This document shows, piece by piece, positions 35,994 through 45,184 of a stretch of 64,000 bases of DNA (position 1 is its first letter; every line of letters begins with the position of its first letter). The notes under the pieces were generated by a model. The model saw only the letters and a list, made by a program, of their open reading frames with translations, did no database searches and had not been told where the DNA came from. This DNA comes from Streptococcus infantis (lineage in GTDB: Bacteria > Bacillota > Bacilli > Lactobacillales > Streptococcaceae), in assembly GCF_019929575.1 (NCBI RefSeq), contig NZ_JAHZPU010000004.1, forward strand, positions 34,792-98,791, in the 5' to 3' direction. The position numbers and the translations under genes are program-made.

Positions 35994-37604
35994 ATGACCC
36001 ATAAACAAATCACAGATAGAATGATTCGAATTGGTTTGCTGTTGCTACCATTTCTTATTTTTTATGGCTATAGAGTAGTTAAGGGGTTTGATTATCCAGT
36101 GGTTGATGATATCATGGTCAATCAAACCATATTATCTGGTGATAATATGTTGCTTCCCTATATTGGAATTTTGTTATCATCTGCTTTAGTATTTCTTCAG
36201 CAATTATTTACAAATTGGAATATTTATTTTATTTTCTTAGCTCTCAGTTTTTGCTTGAGTTTTAGCATCTATTTGGAGTTCTTTTTTAGAAAGAAACATT
36301 ATTTCTTACTTCCCTTAGTAATGTTACTTCAAATGGTTTTAATGAAGTATTTCTCGTTTTCAGTCATTGCTTATTTATTATCGACTGCAGCTATACTTTT
36401 ATTATTTGATCGAAAATATATAACTGGAGTGCTCTTATCTTTGATAGGTTTATCGATTAGGCTACAAATTATTGCCAGTTTATTATTGCTTTTACTCCCC
36501 TTCCTAGCTTTTGAAGTAATCAAAGGAAAAAAGAAAAAAGAATTATTCTTGTTATCTGCTGTCATTTTACTTATCTTTGCTTCCAATAAAATTTATACCT
36601 TAATGCGACCAGATGTTCAAGAATACCTAAATTGGAATACTCTAAGTACCAATTTGAGAGATTTCCCTGCGATTGAGTATGAGAAACATGCCAAGGAATT
36701 TCAGGAATTGGGGATCAGTGAAAACGACTTATCTGCTTCAACCTACTGGTTGTTTGCAGAAAAAGATGCTTTGAACAATGAGTTGTTAACAAAAATTCAA
36801 TCCGTACGTTTTTTCTCTGAGAAGTACTCCTTTAATGTATTTCAGATGGTGAAAGATTATTTCCAAAATATTATTTTGACAACCTTTCTTTTTGTTATGG
36901 TTGGCTGGTTTTTGTTCTTCAAGCCTAAGAAAGTCTATGGCTGGTTACTCCCGCTTGTTCCATTTGCACTAATTGGAGCTCTATTTGTTAGGCAGAGAGT
37001 GGTAGAACGTGTTTATATCCCGATTATCGTTAGCTTTTTAATCTTTTTTATCTACTATGCGCCCTTATTTTACAATAAGCGTAAACTGTTGAAAAAAAGA
37101 GGAATTTTTTATAGTCTACAACTTGTAGGAATGCTGGCGAGTATGGCCTGGGTAAATAGTGTGGGACAAGAACTTTACTGGTTCCCAATCATTCAATCAT
37201 CCATGGTATCAGAGTATCATGATGTAGTGGAAAAACATTCTGATAAATTGCTTGTTTTTGGCGGTTATGGAACACTTGTCAATTCTCAACCGAGCTTGGC
37301 TACGATTAGAAGGAAGCCTGATCAGTTGCTTGAAAACACAACAACCTTAGGTAACTGGCAAACTTTTTCGCCACATTATTATCAATTAATGAAAAAGTAT
37401 AATGTTGAGGAGCCTAGTAATCTTCTTTCTTCTGCTATTGATAAGGAGAATATCCTATTCTTTTGGTCACCCTCTTCAGGAAAGATGGATCAAGTCAAGA
37501 AAATAATGAAAGAACATTACCAGAAAGATGTTTATTTCGAAGAAGTTGAGGTGGTCACTTCTGATATGAATCTTTATCGACTAAGAACAGGAGAAGGGAG
37601 ATAG
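35994..37604 (+). CDS. Polytopic membrane protein, putative GT-C glycosyltransferase
   Basis: I do not recognise the family with certainty. The 536-residue protein has about ten membrane helices. An acidic DD pair (VVDDIM, residues 36-41) lies in the first outward loop, a hallmark of GT-C transferases that use polyprenyl-phosphate sugars. A soluble C-terminal part (about 410-536) follows the last helices. It is two bases upstream of an acyltransferase and is followed by a GtrB-like polyprenyl-phosphate glycosyltransferase, the classic partner of such proteins. Codon use looks more AT-rich than the flanks. It could instead be an unrelated membrane protein. Confidence 0.6.
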   Translation: MTHKQITDRMIRIGLLLLPFLIFYGYRVVKGFDYPVVDDIMVNQTILSGDNMLLPYIGILLSSALVFLQQLFTNWNIYFIFLALSFCLSFSIYLEFFFRKKHYFLLPLVMLLQMVLMKYFSFSVIAYLLSTAAILLLFDRKYITGVLLSLIGLSIRLQIIASLLLLLLPFLAFEVIKGKKKKELFLLSAVILLIFASNKIYTLMRPDVQEYLNWNTLSTNLRDFPAIEYEKHAKEFQELGISENDLSASTYWLFAEKDALNNELLTKIQSVRFFSEKYSFNVFQMVKDYFQNIILTTFLFVMVGWFLFFKPKKVYGWLLPLVPFALIGALFVRQRVVERVYIPIIVSFLIFFIYYAPLFYNKRKLLKKRGIFYSLQLVGMLASMAWVNSVGQELYWFPIIQSSMVSEYHDVVEKHSDKLLVFGGYGTLVNSQPSLATIRRKPDQLLENTTTLGNWQTFSPHYYQLMKKYNVEEPSNLLSSAIDKENILFFWSPSSGKMDQVKKIMKEHYQKDVYFEEVEVVTSDMNLYRLRTGEGR

Positions 37605-37605
37605 G

Positions 37606-38637
37606 ATGAAAAAGCGCATAGGTTACCTAGATATGGCTAAGGGGCTAGCGATTATACTTGTTATTATAGGGCATAGTAGTTTTGTGCCTCTTCGTGCAAA
37701 AATACTCCTCTATGTTTTTCATATCCCCTTATTTTTCTTCTTGTCAGGTTTTACTTTAAATGTCACTAAATACAAAACATTTAAGGAATATTTTCTTAGC
37801 AAGGTGAAAAGTTTGGTCGTTCCCTTTTTTTGCCTGAATATTTTTGTTTTTCTCTTTCAACTCTTTGTCATGTATCCTGAACAAGTGTTTAGTTTTAATC
37901 TTATTCATTTTACTAAACAGTTATTGTTGTCAGACCGCTTGCATGTTTATTTTCAGTTATGGTTTCTGAATGTCATGTTTTTAGCACATGTTTTTAGTTA
38001 CTTTATTCTCAGAAAAAAATGGACCATTATTCAATGGCTTTTGATTAGTGTATCACTCTTATTTTTAGTCGTTTTGGGACAAAAAATCTATGCTTGGAAT
38101 TTTTATCTTATCTGGAATATTGACCTGGTCCCTGTAGCCATTATCTTTACACTTTTAGGTGTCGGAGTGAGAAAATATTTAGCGCAGATGGAAAAGTTTT
38201 TTGCAATTTATTATTTGCCACTTGCCTTATTGCTAACTATATTTGTTGGTAGATTGAACTATCATTGGAGTGGGAAACAGATTGTTGATCTTTACTATCA
38301 GCAAATAGGAAACCATCTCTTGTTTTACATTGCTGCAATTTCAGGTATATGGTCCACCCTCATATTCTTTAAGTCAATTCCTGAAATGACTCTCTTGAAA
38401 TCAATCGGTCAAAGAACCTTGATTTACTATGGTGTCCATGCCCCGATTGTTTTAGTATTGGTAGAAAAATTAGTTTTACAATTATCTACTAGATACACCG
38501 GTATTTTTGTGAATGGCTACGTTACAACAAGTGTTGTGACAATATTGACTTTGGTAGGGTGTGAATTGATTGTCAGAGTATTTAGAGGGACAAACTTTCC
38601 CTTTGGGATTAAAAGGTTAGGAGTCAAAAATGAGTAG
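37606..38637 (+). CDS. Membrane acyltransferase, acyltransferase-3 family
   Basis: This 343-residue protein has about ten membrane helices. It starts MKKRIGYLDMAKGLAIILVI with IGHSSF, the conserved His of acyltransferase-3 (OafA/YrhL-like) proteins, and continues with VFHIPLFFFLSGFTL. Such enzymes acetylate surface polysaccharides or teichoic acids. It begins two bases after the upstream gene and overlaps the next by eight bases, so the three genes form one operon. The acyl acceptor is unknown. Confidence 0.85.
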   Translation: MKKRIGYLDMAKGLAIILVIIGHSSFVPLRAKILLYVFHIPLFFFLSGFTLNVTKYKTFKEYFLSKVKSLVVPFFCLNIFVFLFQLFVMYPEQVFSFNLIHFTKQLLLSDRLHVYFQLWFLNVMFLAHVFSYFILRKKWTIIQWLLISVSLLFLVVLGQKIYAWNFYLIWNIDLVPVAIIFTLLGVGVRKYLAQMEKFFAIYYLPLALLLTIFVGRLNYHWSGKQIVDLYYQQIGNHLLFYIAAISGIWSTLIFFKSIPEMTLLKSIGQRTLIYYGVHAPIVLVLVEKLVLQLSTRYTGIFVNGYVTTSVVTILTLVGCELIVRVFRGTNFPFGIKRLGVKNE

Positions 38638-39598
38638 AAATAATCCGATTTTATATATCGTGATTCCATGTTATAACGAAGAGCAAGTATTACCTCACAC
38701 AAATCCAATGTTTATTGAAAAGATTGAATCTTTAATCAATACTGGACAAGTGCATTCAAACAGTAAAGTGATGTTTGTCAATGATGGTAGTAAAGATGAG
38801 ACGTGGTCATTAATTCAACAATATGCAAAAGAAAATAGTCATGTTGTTGGTATTGCACAAAGCAGAAATCGCGGTCATCAAAGTAGTGTTCTTGCTGGTA
38901 TGTACGAAGCTGCAGAATTTGCGGATATCGTGATTACCATTGACGCAGATGGTCAAGATGATATCAACTGTATGGATCAAATGGTTGCTGAATATAAAGA
39001 TGGTTCAGAGATTGTTTACGGGGTTCGAGACAATCGTGATACTGATTCAGCATTTAAGAGAATCACAGCTGAAGGATTCTATAAGGTGATGCATCTGTTT
39101 GGAGCTGATGTTGTCTTTAATCATGCTGACTATCGTTTAGTCTCCAAACGTTTTATTCATGAACTTGCTAAATTTAAAGAAGTAAACTTATTTCTTCGAG
39201 GCATTATGCCTCTTGTAGGATTTAAATATTCCTACGTGACTTATAAACGTCATGAACGAATTGCTGGAGAAAGTCACTATCCACTCTCTAAAATGCTTGG
39301 TCTAGCTATGGATGGAATTACTAGCCTATCTATTAAACCTATTCGCTTGATTACTAGCTTGGGAGTTATGACTTCACTTTTTAGTTTTTTGTTGATCATC
39401 TGGGTTTTGTGGAGCAAATTTGCTGGTACAGTAGTAGCCGGATGGGCCAGTACCTACGCCATTGTAAGCTTACTTGGCGGGGTTCAACTCATTAGTCTTG
39501 GTGTAATTGGGGAATATATCGGAAAAATTTATATAGAAACGAAACAACGTCCAAGATATATCATCAGCGACCGCACCTATGATGATAGTGATGAGTAA
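38630..39598 (+). CDS. GtrB-like glycosyltransferase family 2 (polyprenyl-phosphate sugar synthase)
   Basis: This 322-residue protein has a GT2 domain (LYIVIPCYNEEQVLPHTNP; DGSKDETW; metal-binding TIDADGQDD) and two C-terminal membrane helices (about 240-265 and 275-300). That is the layout of GtrB/DPM1 enzymes, which transfer a sugar from a nucleotide donor to undecaprenyl phosphate. With the putative GT-C protein and the acyltransferase it would make a three-component surface glycosylation system. The sugar is unknown. Its ATG overlaps the previous gene by eight bases. Confidence 0.88.
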   Translation: MSRNNPILYIVIPCYNEEQVLPHTNPMFIEKIESLINTGQVHSNSKVMFVNDGSKDETWSLIQQYAKENSHVVGIAQSRNRGHQSSVLAGMYEAAEFADIVITIDADGQDDINCMDQMVAEYKDGSEIVYGVRDNRDTDSAFKRITAEGFYKVMHLFGADVVFNHADYRLVSKRFIHELAKFKEVNLFLRGIMPLVGFKYSYVTYKRHERIAGESHYPLSKMLGLAMDGITSLSIKPIRLITSLGVMTSLFSFLLIIWVLWSKFAGTVVAGWASTYAIVSLLGGVQLISLGVIGEYIGKIYIETKQRPRYIISDRTYDDSDE

Positions 39599-39612
39599 CC
39601 CCACCTCAAAAC

Positions 39613-39640
39613 TTGAAAACTTTTGAAATTCTGATATAAT
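39613..39640 (+). promoter_or_regulatory. Promoter of the riboswitch-controlled ATPase gene
   Basis: TTGAAA (39613-39618) and TATAAT (39635-39640) are 16 bases apart, with an extended TGA before the -10. Transcription would start about 39647, at the 5' edge of the aptamer. Confidence 0.8.
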
Positions 39641-39646
39641 AGAACT

Positions 39647-39758
39647 ACTCAAGGGAGTAGCTGGCGGTTAACCGCGATAGTGTCGTCATTACGAATTATT
39701 TCCGGCACTATATTAAACAGCGAGACTTGTTTTTTTAAAAAACAGGTCTCTTTTTTTG
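39647..39758 (+). ncRNA. yybP-ykoY (manganese) riboswitch with terminator
   Basis: The leader contains CAAGGGAGTAGC (L1 region), the GGCGGTTAACCGC hairpin, GTCGTCATTACGAA ... TTCCGGCAC (P3/L3) and TTAAACAGCGAGACTTG. These match, in order, the blocks I recall from the lactococcal yybP-ykoY aptamer. P1 (CAAG with CTTG) shares its 3' strand with the terminator arm GAGACTTGTTTT (39722-39733), which otherwise pairs with AAAACAGGTCTC (39739-39750). Metal binding would therefore prevent termination and switch the ATPase on. Confidence 0.85.
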
Positions 39759-39788
39759 TAAAAAGAGGCCAAAAAGGAGGAGACTGTT

Positions 39789-42473
39789 TTGTCAAAAGAA
39801 CAAAATAAAGACTTGTTTTACACACAAGCCTCAGAAGAAGTCCTAAAGAACTTGGACTCATCTATCGAAGGTTTGTCAACTGCTCAAGCTCAAGAACGCT
39901 TAGCGACTTATGGTCGTAATGAGTTGGAAGAGGGAGAGAAACGTAGCCTACTAGCTAAATTCCTTGATCAATTTAAGGATTTGATGATTATCATCTTGCT
40001 TGCGGCAGCGGCACTTTCTGTGATTACAGAAGGAATGGACGGTCTAACGGATGCTATTATCATCTTGGCCGTTGTAGTCTTGAATGCTGCCTTTGGGGTT
40101 TACCAAGAAGGGCAAGCAGAAGCAGCCATTGAAGCTCTGAAAAATATGTCTAGCCCGATGGCTCGTGTCCGTCGCGATGATCATGTGATTGAGATTGACT
40201 CGAAAGAATTAGTACCTGGAGATATTGTCTTGCTTGAAGCAGGAGATGTCGTGCCTGCAGATATGCGCTTGTTTGAAGCAGCTTCTCTAAAAATAGAAGA
40301 AGCAGCTCTTACAGGGGAGTCTGTCCCAGTTGAGAAAGATGTGACAGGACTTGTTGAAGCAGATGCTGGTATCGGAGATCGTGTTAACATGGGTTACCAA
40401 AACTCAAACGTAACTTACGGTCGTGGTATTGGTGTCGTGACTAACACTGGTATGTATACTGAAGTTGGTAAGATTGCGGACATGTTGGCCAATGCCGATG
40501 AGACAGAAACACCATTGAAGCAAAGCTTGGAACAATTATCTAAGGCCTTGACTTACTTAATCATTGTGATTGCCGTTATTACTTTCTTGGTTGGTGTATT
40601 CGTTCGTGGTGAACATCCATTAGAAGGCTTGATGGTTGCGGTTGCTCTTGCGGTTGCTGCGATTCCAGAAGGTCTCCCTGCCATTGTAACCATCGTTCTA
40701 TCTTTGGGAACTACAACCCTTGCCAAACGGAATTCAATCGTCCGTAAATTGCCAGCGGTTGAAACACTTGGTTCAACAGAAATCATCGCATCTGATAAAA
40801 CAGGTACTTTGACCATGAACCAAATGACGGTTGAAAAAGTTTATACCAACGGTCAATTGCAAAGCTCAGCATCCGAGATTGCTGCTAGCAACAATACCCT
40901 CCGTATCATGAACTTTGCCAATGATACCAAGGTGGATCCATCTGGTAAGTTGATTGGGGATCCAACGGAGACAGCTCTTGTACAGTTTGGTTTGGACCAC
41001 AACTTTGATGTTCGTGAAGTCTTGAAGGATGAACCACGTGTAGCTGAATTGCCATTTGACTCAGACCGTAAACTCATGTCTACCATTCATAAGGAAGCAG
41101 ACGGTTCTTACTTTATCGCTGTCAAGGGTGCACCTGATCAGCTGCTCAAGCGCGTGACTCGTATTGAAGTCAATGGGGAAGTTCGCCCCATCACAGAAGA
41201 AGACAAGAAAGCTATTCTTGCAACCAACAAAGACTTGGCCAAACAAGCCCTTCGTGTCTTGATGATGGCTTATAAAACTAGCAATGAAATCCCAACCTTG
41301 GAATCAGAAATTGTTGAATCTGACCTCATCTTCTCTGGTTTGGTCGGCATGATTGACCCTGAACGTCCAGAAGCTGCAGAAGCTGTCCGAGTCGCTAAGG
41401 AAGCAGGTATCCGTCCGATCATGATCACGGGTGACCACCAAGATACAGCGGAAGCCATTGCCAAACGTCTCGGAATCATCGATCCAAATGATACAGAAGA
41501 CCATGTCTTCACTGGTGCAGAGTTGAACGAACTCTCTGATGAAGAATTCCAAAAAGTCTTCAAACAATACTCTGTCTATGCGCGTGTATCACCTGAACAC
41601 AAGGTTCGGATTGTGAAAGCCTGGCAAAAAGAAGGCAAGGTTGTTGCCATGACAGGTGATGGGGTTAATGATGCGCCTTCACTTAAGACAGCTGATATCG
41701 GTATCGGTATGGGGATTACTGGTACAGAGGTTTCTAAGGGGGCTTCTGATATGGTCCTTGCTGATGATAACTTTGCAACCATTATCGTCGCGGTAGAAGA
41801 AGGACGTAAGGTCTTCTCCAATATCCAAAAATCCATCCAATACCTCTTGTCTGCCAATATGGCTGAGGTCTTCACTATCTTCTTTGCAACCCTCTTTGGT
41901 TGGGATGTTCTTCAACCAGTGCATCTTCTCTGGATTAACTTGGTAACGGATACTCTCCCAGCTATCGCTCTTGGCGTTGAACCAGCTGAACCAGGTGTCA
42001 TGACCCACAAACCTCGTGGACGCAAGTCCAACTTCTTTGATGGTGGAGTCTTTGGGGCTATCCTTTATCAAGGAATCTTCCAAACTATGCTGGTTCTTGG
42101 TGTCTATGGTTGGGCCTTGCTTTCTCCAGAACATGCGACTCGTGCAGAAATTCATGCAGATGCTTTGACGATGGCCTTTGCAACTCTTGGATTGATCCAA
42201 TTGCTCCATGCCTTTAACGTTAAATCAGTTTACCAATCGATCTTTAAAGTGGGACTTTTCAAGAATAAGACCTTTAACTGGTCTATCCCAGTTGCCTTCA
42301 TTCTTTTAATGGCGACCATTATGGTACCTGGATTCAATAAACTCTTCCACGTGTCTCATTTGAGCTTGACACAATGGTTGGTTGTTGCTGTAGGTGCCCT
42401 TATGATTGTTGTTTTGGTTGAGATTGTCAAAGCTGTTCAACGTGCGCTTGGTAAAGATAAAAACGCGATTTAA
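39789..42473 (+). CDS. P-type calcium-transporting ATPase (CaxP/MgtA-like)
   Basis: This 894-residue PMCA/SERCA-like pump exports cations, probably Ca2+. It has an N-terminal cation ATPase domain and an actuator TGES motif (LTGESVPVEKD). PEGL in TM4 and the phosphorylation site SDKTGTLTMNQMT follow, then GDGVNDAP and six C-terminal helices. It starts with TTG at 39789, five bases after AAGGAGGAGA. In pneumococcus the homologue (caxP, also called mgtA) exports Ca2+ and is controlled by a Mn2+ riboswitch; the riboswitch here supports the same role. A terminator lies at 42478-42506. Confidence 0.92.
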   Translation: MSKEQNKDLFYTQASEEVLKNLDSSIEGLSTAQAQERLATYGRNELEEGEKRSLLAKFLDQFKDLMIIILLAAAALSVITEGMDGLTDAIIILAVVVLNAAFGVYQEGQAEAAIEALKNMSSPMARVRRDDHVIEIDSKELVPGDIVLLEAGDVVPADMRLFEAASLKIEEAALTGESVPVEKDVTGLVEADAGIGDRVNMGYQNSNVTYGRGIGVVTNTGMYTEVGKIADMLANADETETPLKQSLEQLSKALTYLIIVIAVITFLVGVFVRGEHPLEGLMVAVALAVAAIPEGLPAIVTIVLSLGTTTLAKRNSIVRKLPAVETLGSTEIIASDKTGTLTMNQMTVEKVYTNGQLQSSASEIAASNNTLRIMNFANDTKVDPSGKLIGDPTETALVQFGLDHNFDVREVLKDEPRVAELPFDSDRKLMSTIHKEADGSYFIAVKGAPDQLLKRVTRIEVNGEVRPITEEDKKAILATNKDLAKQALRVLMMAYKTSNEIPTLESEIVESDLIFSGLVGMIDPERPEAAEAVRVAKEAGIRPIMITGDHQDTAEAIAKRLGIIDPNDTEDHVFTGAELNELSDEEFQKVFKQYSVYARVSPEHKVRIVKAWQKEGKVVAMTGDGVNDAPSLKTADIGIGMGITGTEVSKGASDMVLADDNFATIIVAVEEGRKVFSNIQKSIQYLLSANMAEVFTIFFATLFGWDVLQPVHLLWINLVTDTLPAIALGVEPAEPGVMTHKPRGRKSNFFDGGVFGAILYQGIFQTMLVLGVYGWALLSPEHATRAEIHADALTMAFATLGLIQLLHAFNVKSVYQSIFKVGLFKNKTFNWSIPVAFILLMATIMVPGFNKLFHVSHLSLTQWLVVAVGALMIVVLVEIVKAVQRALGKDKNAI

Positions 42474-42477
42474 GCAT

Positions 42478-42506
42478 AAAAAGTCATCTTCGGATGGCTT
42501 TTTTGC
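42478..42506 (+). terminator. Intrinsic terminator with UUCG tetraloop
   Basis: GTCATC (42483-42488) pairs with GATGGC (42493-42498) around the stable TTCG loop; A/T arms extend the stem and a T tract follows. Confidence 0.88.
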
Positions 42507-42577
42507 TTTTATATAAGATAAATGTCAATAGATTTTGTGCTATAATCAAGTAGAGAAAAAGATGGAGGAAAGAAGAC

Positions 42578-42988
42578 TTGGAAAAGAAAATCGTAAGAGA
42601 TATGATATTTTTATCGCAGATATCCCAGACTGCTAGTCAGGAAGATTTACCGCTAGCAAAGGACTTGCAGGATACCCTACAGGCTAATCGAGAAACTTGT
42701 GTTGGACTAGCCGCCAATATGATTGGAGTGCAAAAGCGCGTTATTATTTTTAATATCGGCATGATTCCCATGGTTATGTTTAATCCAGTTCTTCAATCCT
42801 TTGAAGGGCCATATGAAACGGAGGAAGGATGTTTGTCTTTGACAGGTGTCAGACCGACAACTAGGTATGAGAAGATTACAGTAAGCTACAGAGATATCCA
42901 TTGGCAAGAGCAAACCATTAGCCTGACAGGTTTTCCAGCTCAGATTTGTCAGCATGAATTGGATCATTTAGAAGGTCGTATTATTTAG
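42578..42988 (+). CDS. Peptide deformylase-like protein with altered motif 1
   Basis: Deformylases remove the N-terminal formyl group from nascent proteins. This short 136-residue version keeps motif 2 EGCLSL (metal Cys) and motif 3 QHELDHLEG (HExxH). Motif 1 reads CVGLAANMIG, where the family has GxGLAAPQ: the catalytic Gln is Met. As I recall, pneumococcus has a second, non-essential deformylase-like gene of this kind. Activity is therefore doubtful. It starts with TTG at 42578, five bases after GGAGGAAAG, behind an extended -10 (TGCTATAAT, 42538-42546). Confidence 0.8.
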   Translation: MEKKIVRDMIFLSQISQTASQEDLPLAKDLQDTLQANRETCVGLAANMIGVQKRVIIFNIGMIPMVMFNPVLQSFEGPYETEEGCLSLTGVRPTTRYEKITVSYRDIHWQEQTISLTGFPAQICQHELDHLEGRII

Positions 42989-43033
42989 GCTCAAATCCTT
43001 GGTAGTCATAAAAAAATATGCTACACTAAGACT

Positions 43034-43756
43034 ATGAAAATTCTAATCCCAACTGCAAAAGAAATGAATACAAATGTTCCTAGTTTTGAAGCAAATCCCT
43101 TGCGTCCTGAAAGTCAGGCTGTATTGGATGCATTAGCGACATATTCTGCCCAAGAGCTGGAAAGTTTTTACAAAATTTCTGCTGAAAAAGCACAAGAGGA
43201 GTATGACCATATCCAGGCCTTGAAAGATGAAACTGCGACAAACTATCCAGCCTTGCACCTCTTTGATGGACTCATGTATCGCAACATCAAACGGGACAAT
43301 CTCACCAAGGAGGAGCAAACCTATCTGGAGAAACACCTCATGATAACGTCAGCTCTCTATGGTGTGATTCCAGCCTTTGCACCGATTGCACCTCACAGAC
43401 TAGACTTTTTGATGAAGCTTAAAATTGCTGGGAAAAGCCTGAAAAGTCACTGGCAATCAGCTTATGAAGAGTTGGTGAAGGGTGAAGAACTAATCTTTTC
43501 ACTCTTGTCTTCGGAGTTTGAAACTGTCTTTCCAAAAGATATCCGTGAAAAAATGGTGACCTTTAAGTTTATGGAAGAGCGAGATGGTAAACTTAAAATC
43601 CACTCTACTATTTCTAAAAAATCCCGAGGAGCCTTTTTGACAGCCCTGATGGAAGGTCAGGTAACTTCGGTAGAAGAGATTAAAAAGCTCAGTTTTGCAG
43701 GTTTTACTTATCGAGACGACCTGTCTAGTGACAAGGAAATGGTCTTTGTAAAATAG
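43034..43756 (+). CDS. yaaA: Peroxide stress protein YaaA (DUF328)
   Basis: YaaA limits intracellular iron and DNA damage during peroxide stress in E. coli. The 240-residue protein matches in length and in blocks (MKILIPTAKEMN; LFDGLMYRNIKRDNL; SALYGVIPAFAPIAPHRLDF; ISKKSRGAFLTAL). It starts 45 bases after the deformylase-like gene, with a weak -10 (TACACT) between. A terminator follows at 43769-43803. Confidence 0.88.
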   Translation: MKILIPTAKEMNTNVPSFEANPLRPESQAVLDALATYSAQELESFYKISAEKAQEEYDHIQALKDETATNYPALHLFDGLMYRNIKRDNLTKEEQTYLEKHLMITSALYGVIPAFAPIAPHRLDFLMKLKIAGKSLKSHWQSAYEELVKGEELIFSLLSSEFETVFPKDIREKMVTFKFMEERDGKLKIHSTISKKSRGAFLTALMEGQVTSVEEIKKLSFAGFTYRDDLSSDKEMVFVK

Positions 43757-43768
43757 ATTGAAAATAGC

Positions 43769-43803
43769 GTCTGCTCTTGATTGAATCAGGGCAGGCTTTT
43801 TTA
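43769..43803 (+). terminator. Imperfect intrinsic terminator after yaaA
   Basis: GTCTGC (43769-43774) pairs with GCAGGC (43791-43796) and an inner TCTTGA/ATCAGG region extends it, followed by six T. Confidence 0.65.
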
Positions 43804-43856
43804 TGATTTGATGCTTCTATTTTTAGTTCAGAATGGTAGGAATTTTCTCACAATTT

Positions 43857-43865
43857 TGGTATAAT
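43857..43865 (+). promoter_or_regulatory. Extended -10 promoter of hom-thrB
   Basis: TGGTATAAT lies about 30 bases before the hom ATG. No spaced -35 is evident. Confidence 0.6.
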
Positions 43866-43896
43866 AGGACTATTAGAAAATTTCAAGGAGACAAAC

Positions 43897-45183
43897 ATGT
43901 CAGTTAAAATTGCTTTACTTGGATTTGGTACAGTAGCCAGTGGCGTACCATTCTTGCTAAAGGAAAATGGAGAAAAAATTGTTCAAGCAGCACATTCAGA
44001 AATTGAAGTAGCCAAAGTTTTGGTCAAAGACGATCAAGAGAAAGCACGCTTGCTTGAAGCAGGAAATGATTTTAATTTTGTAACAAATATTGACGAAATT
44101 TTGTCAGATAAAGACATCGCGATTGTTGTTGAGTTGATGGGACGTATCGAACCGGCAAAAACATTTATCACTCGTGCCTTAGAAGCAGGGAAACATGTCG
44201 TGACAGCCAACAAGGACCTTTTGGCTGTTCATGGTGCAGAATTGCTTGAGATTGCCAAAGCTCATAATGTTGCTCTTTATTATGAAGCAGCTGTTGCGGG
44301 AGGAATCCCAATCCTTCGTACCTTGGTTAACTCACTAGCATCAGACAAAATCACTCGTGTTCTTGGTGTTGTCAATGGAACATCTAACTTCATGATGACC
44401 AAAATGGTAACAGAAGGCTGGTCTTATGAAGATGCTTTGGCAGAAGCCCAACGACTTGGCTTTGCTGAAAGCGACCCTACCAATGACGTTGACGGGATTG
44501 ATGCAGCCTACAAGATGGTCATCCTCAGTCAGTTCGCCTTTGGAATGAATGTTAAGTTTGAAGATGTTGCCCATCAAGGAATCCGCAATATCACTCCAGA
44601 AGATGTGGCAGTTGCCCAAGATCTTGGGTACGTGGTTAAATTAGTAGGTTCTATTGAAGAAACACCTTCTGGAATCGCTGCCGAGGTTACTCCAACCTTC
44701 CTTCCTAAAGCTCATCCACTTGCCAGTGTTAACGGTGTTATGAATGCGGTCTTTGTGGAATCTATCGGTATCGGCGAGTCTATGTACTATGGACCAGGTG
44801 CAGGTCAAAAACCAACTGCAACAAGTGTTGTGGCTGATATTGCCCGTATCGTTCGTCGTTTGAATGACGGCACCATTGGCAAAGCCTTTAACGAATACCA
44901 TCGTGACCTTGTTTTGGCTCAGCCAGAAGATGTCAAAGCCAACTACTATTTCTCAATCCTGGCTCCAGATTCAAAAGGTCAAGTCTTGAAATTGGCTGAA
45001 CTCTTTAATGCGGAAGATATCTCCTTCAAGCAAATCCTTCAAGATGGTAAGCAAGAAGGCAAAGCTCGTATTGTCATCATTACCCATAAGATTAACAAGG
45101 CACAGCTTGAAAATATTACAGATGCTTTGAAGGGTGTAGCTGAATTTGAACTTCTCAACACCTTCAAGGTTTTAGGAGACTAA
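43897..45183 (+). CDS. hom: Homoserine dehydrogenase
   Basis: Hom reduces aspartate semialdehyde to homoserine, the branch to threonine and methionine. The 428-residue protein has the NAD(P) loop [14 protein letters not shown] and [11 protein letters not shown]. The catalytic region is [20 protein letters not shown] and [16 protein letters not shown]-terminal ACT domain (about 350-428) is expected for allosteric control by threonine. AAGGAG precedes the ATG. It is one base upstream of thrB. Confidence 0.96.
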   Translation: MSVKIALLGFGTVASGVPFLLKENGEKIVQAAHSEIEVAKVLVKDDQEKARLLEAGNDFNFVTNIDEILSDKDIAIVVELMGRIEPAKTFITRALEAGKHVVTANKDLLAVHGAELLEIAKAHNVALYYEAAVAGGIPILRTLVNSLASDKITRVLGVVNGTSNFMMTKMVTEGWSYEDALAEAQRLGFAESDPTNDVDGIDAAYKMVILSQFAFGMNVKFEDVAHQGIRNITPEDVAVAQDLGYVVKLVGSIEETPSGIAAEVTPTFLPKAHPLASVNGVMNAVFVESIGIGESMYYGPGAGQKPTATSVVADIARIVRRLNDGTIGKAFNEYHRDLVLAQPEDVKANYYFSILAPDSKGQVLKLAELFNAEDISFKQILQDGKQEGKARIVIITHKINKAQLENITDALKGVAEFELLNTFKVLGD

Positions 45184-45184
45184 G

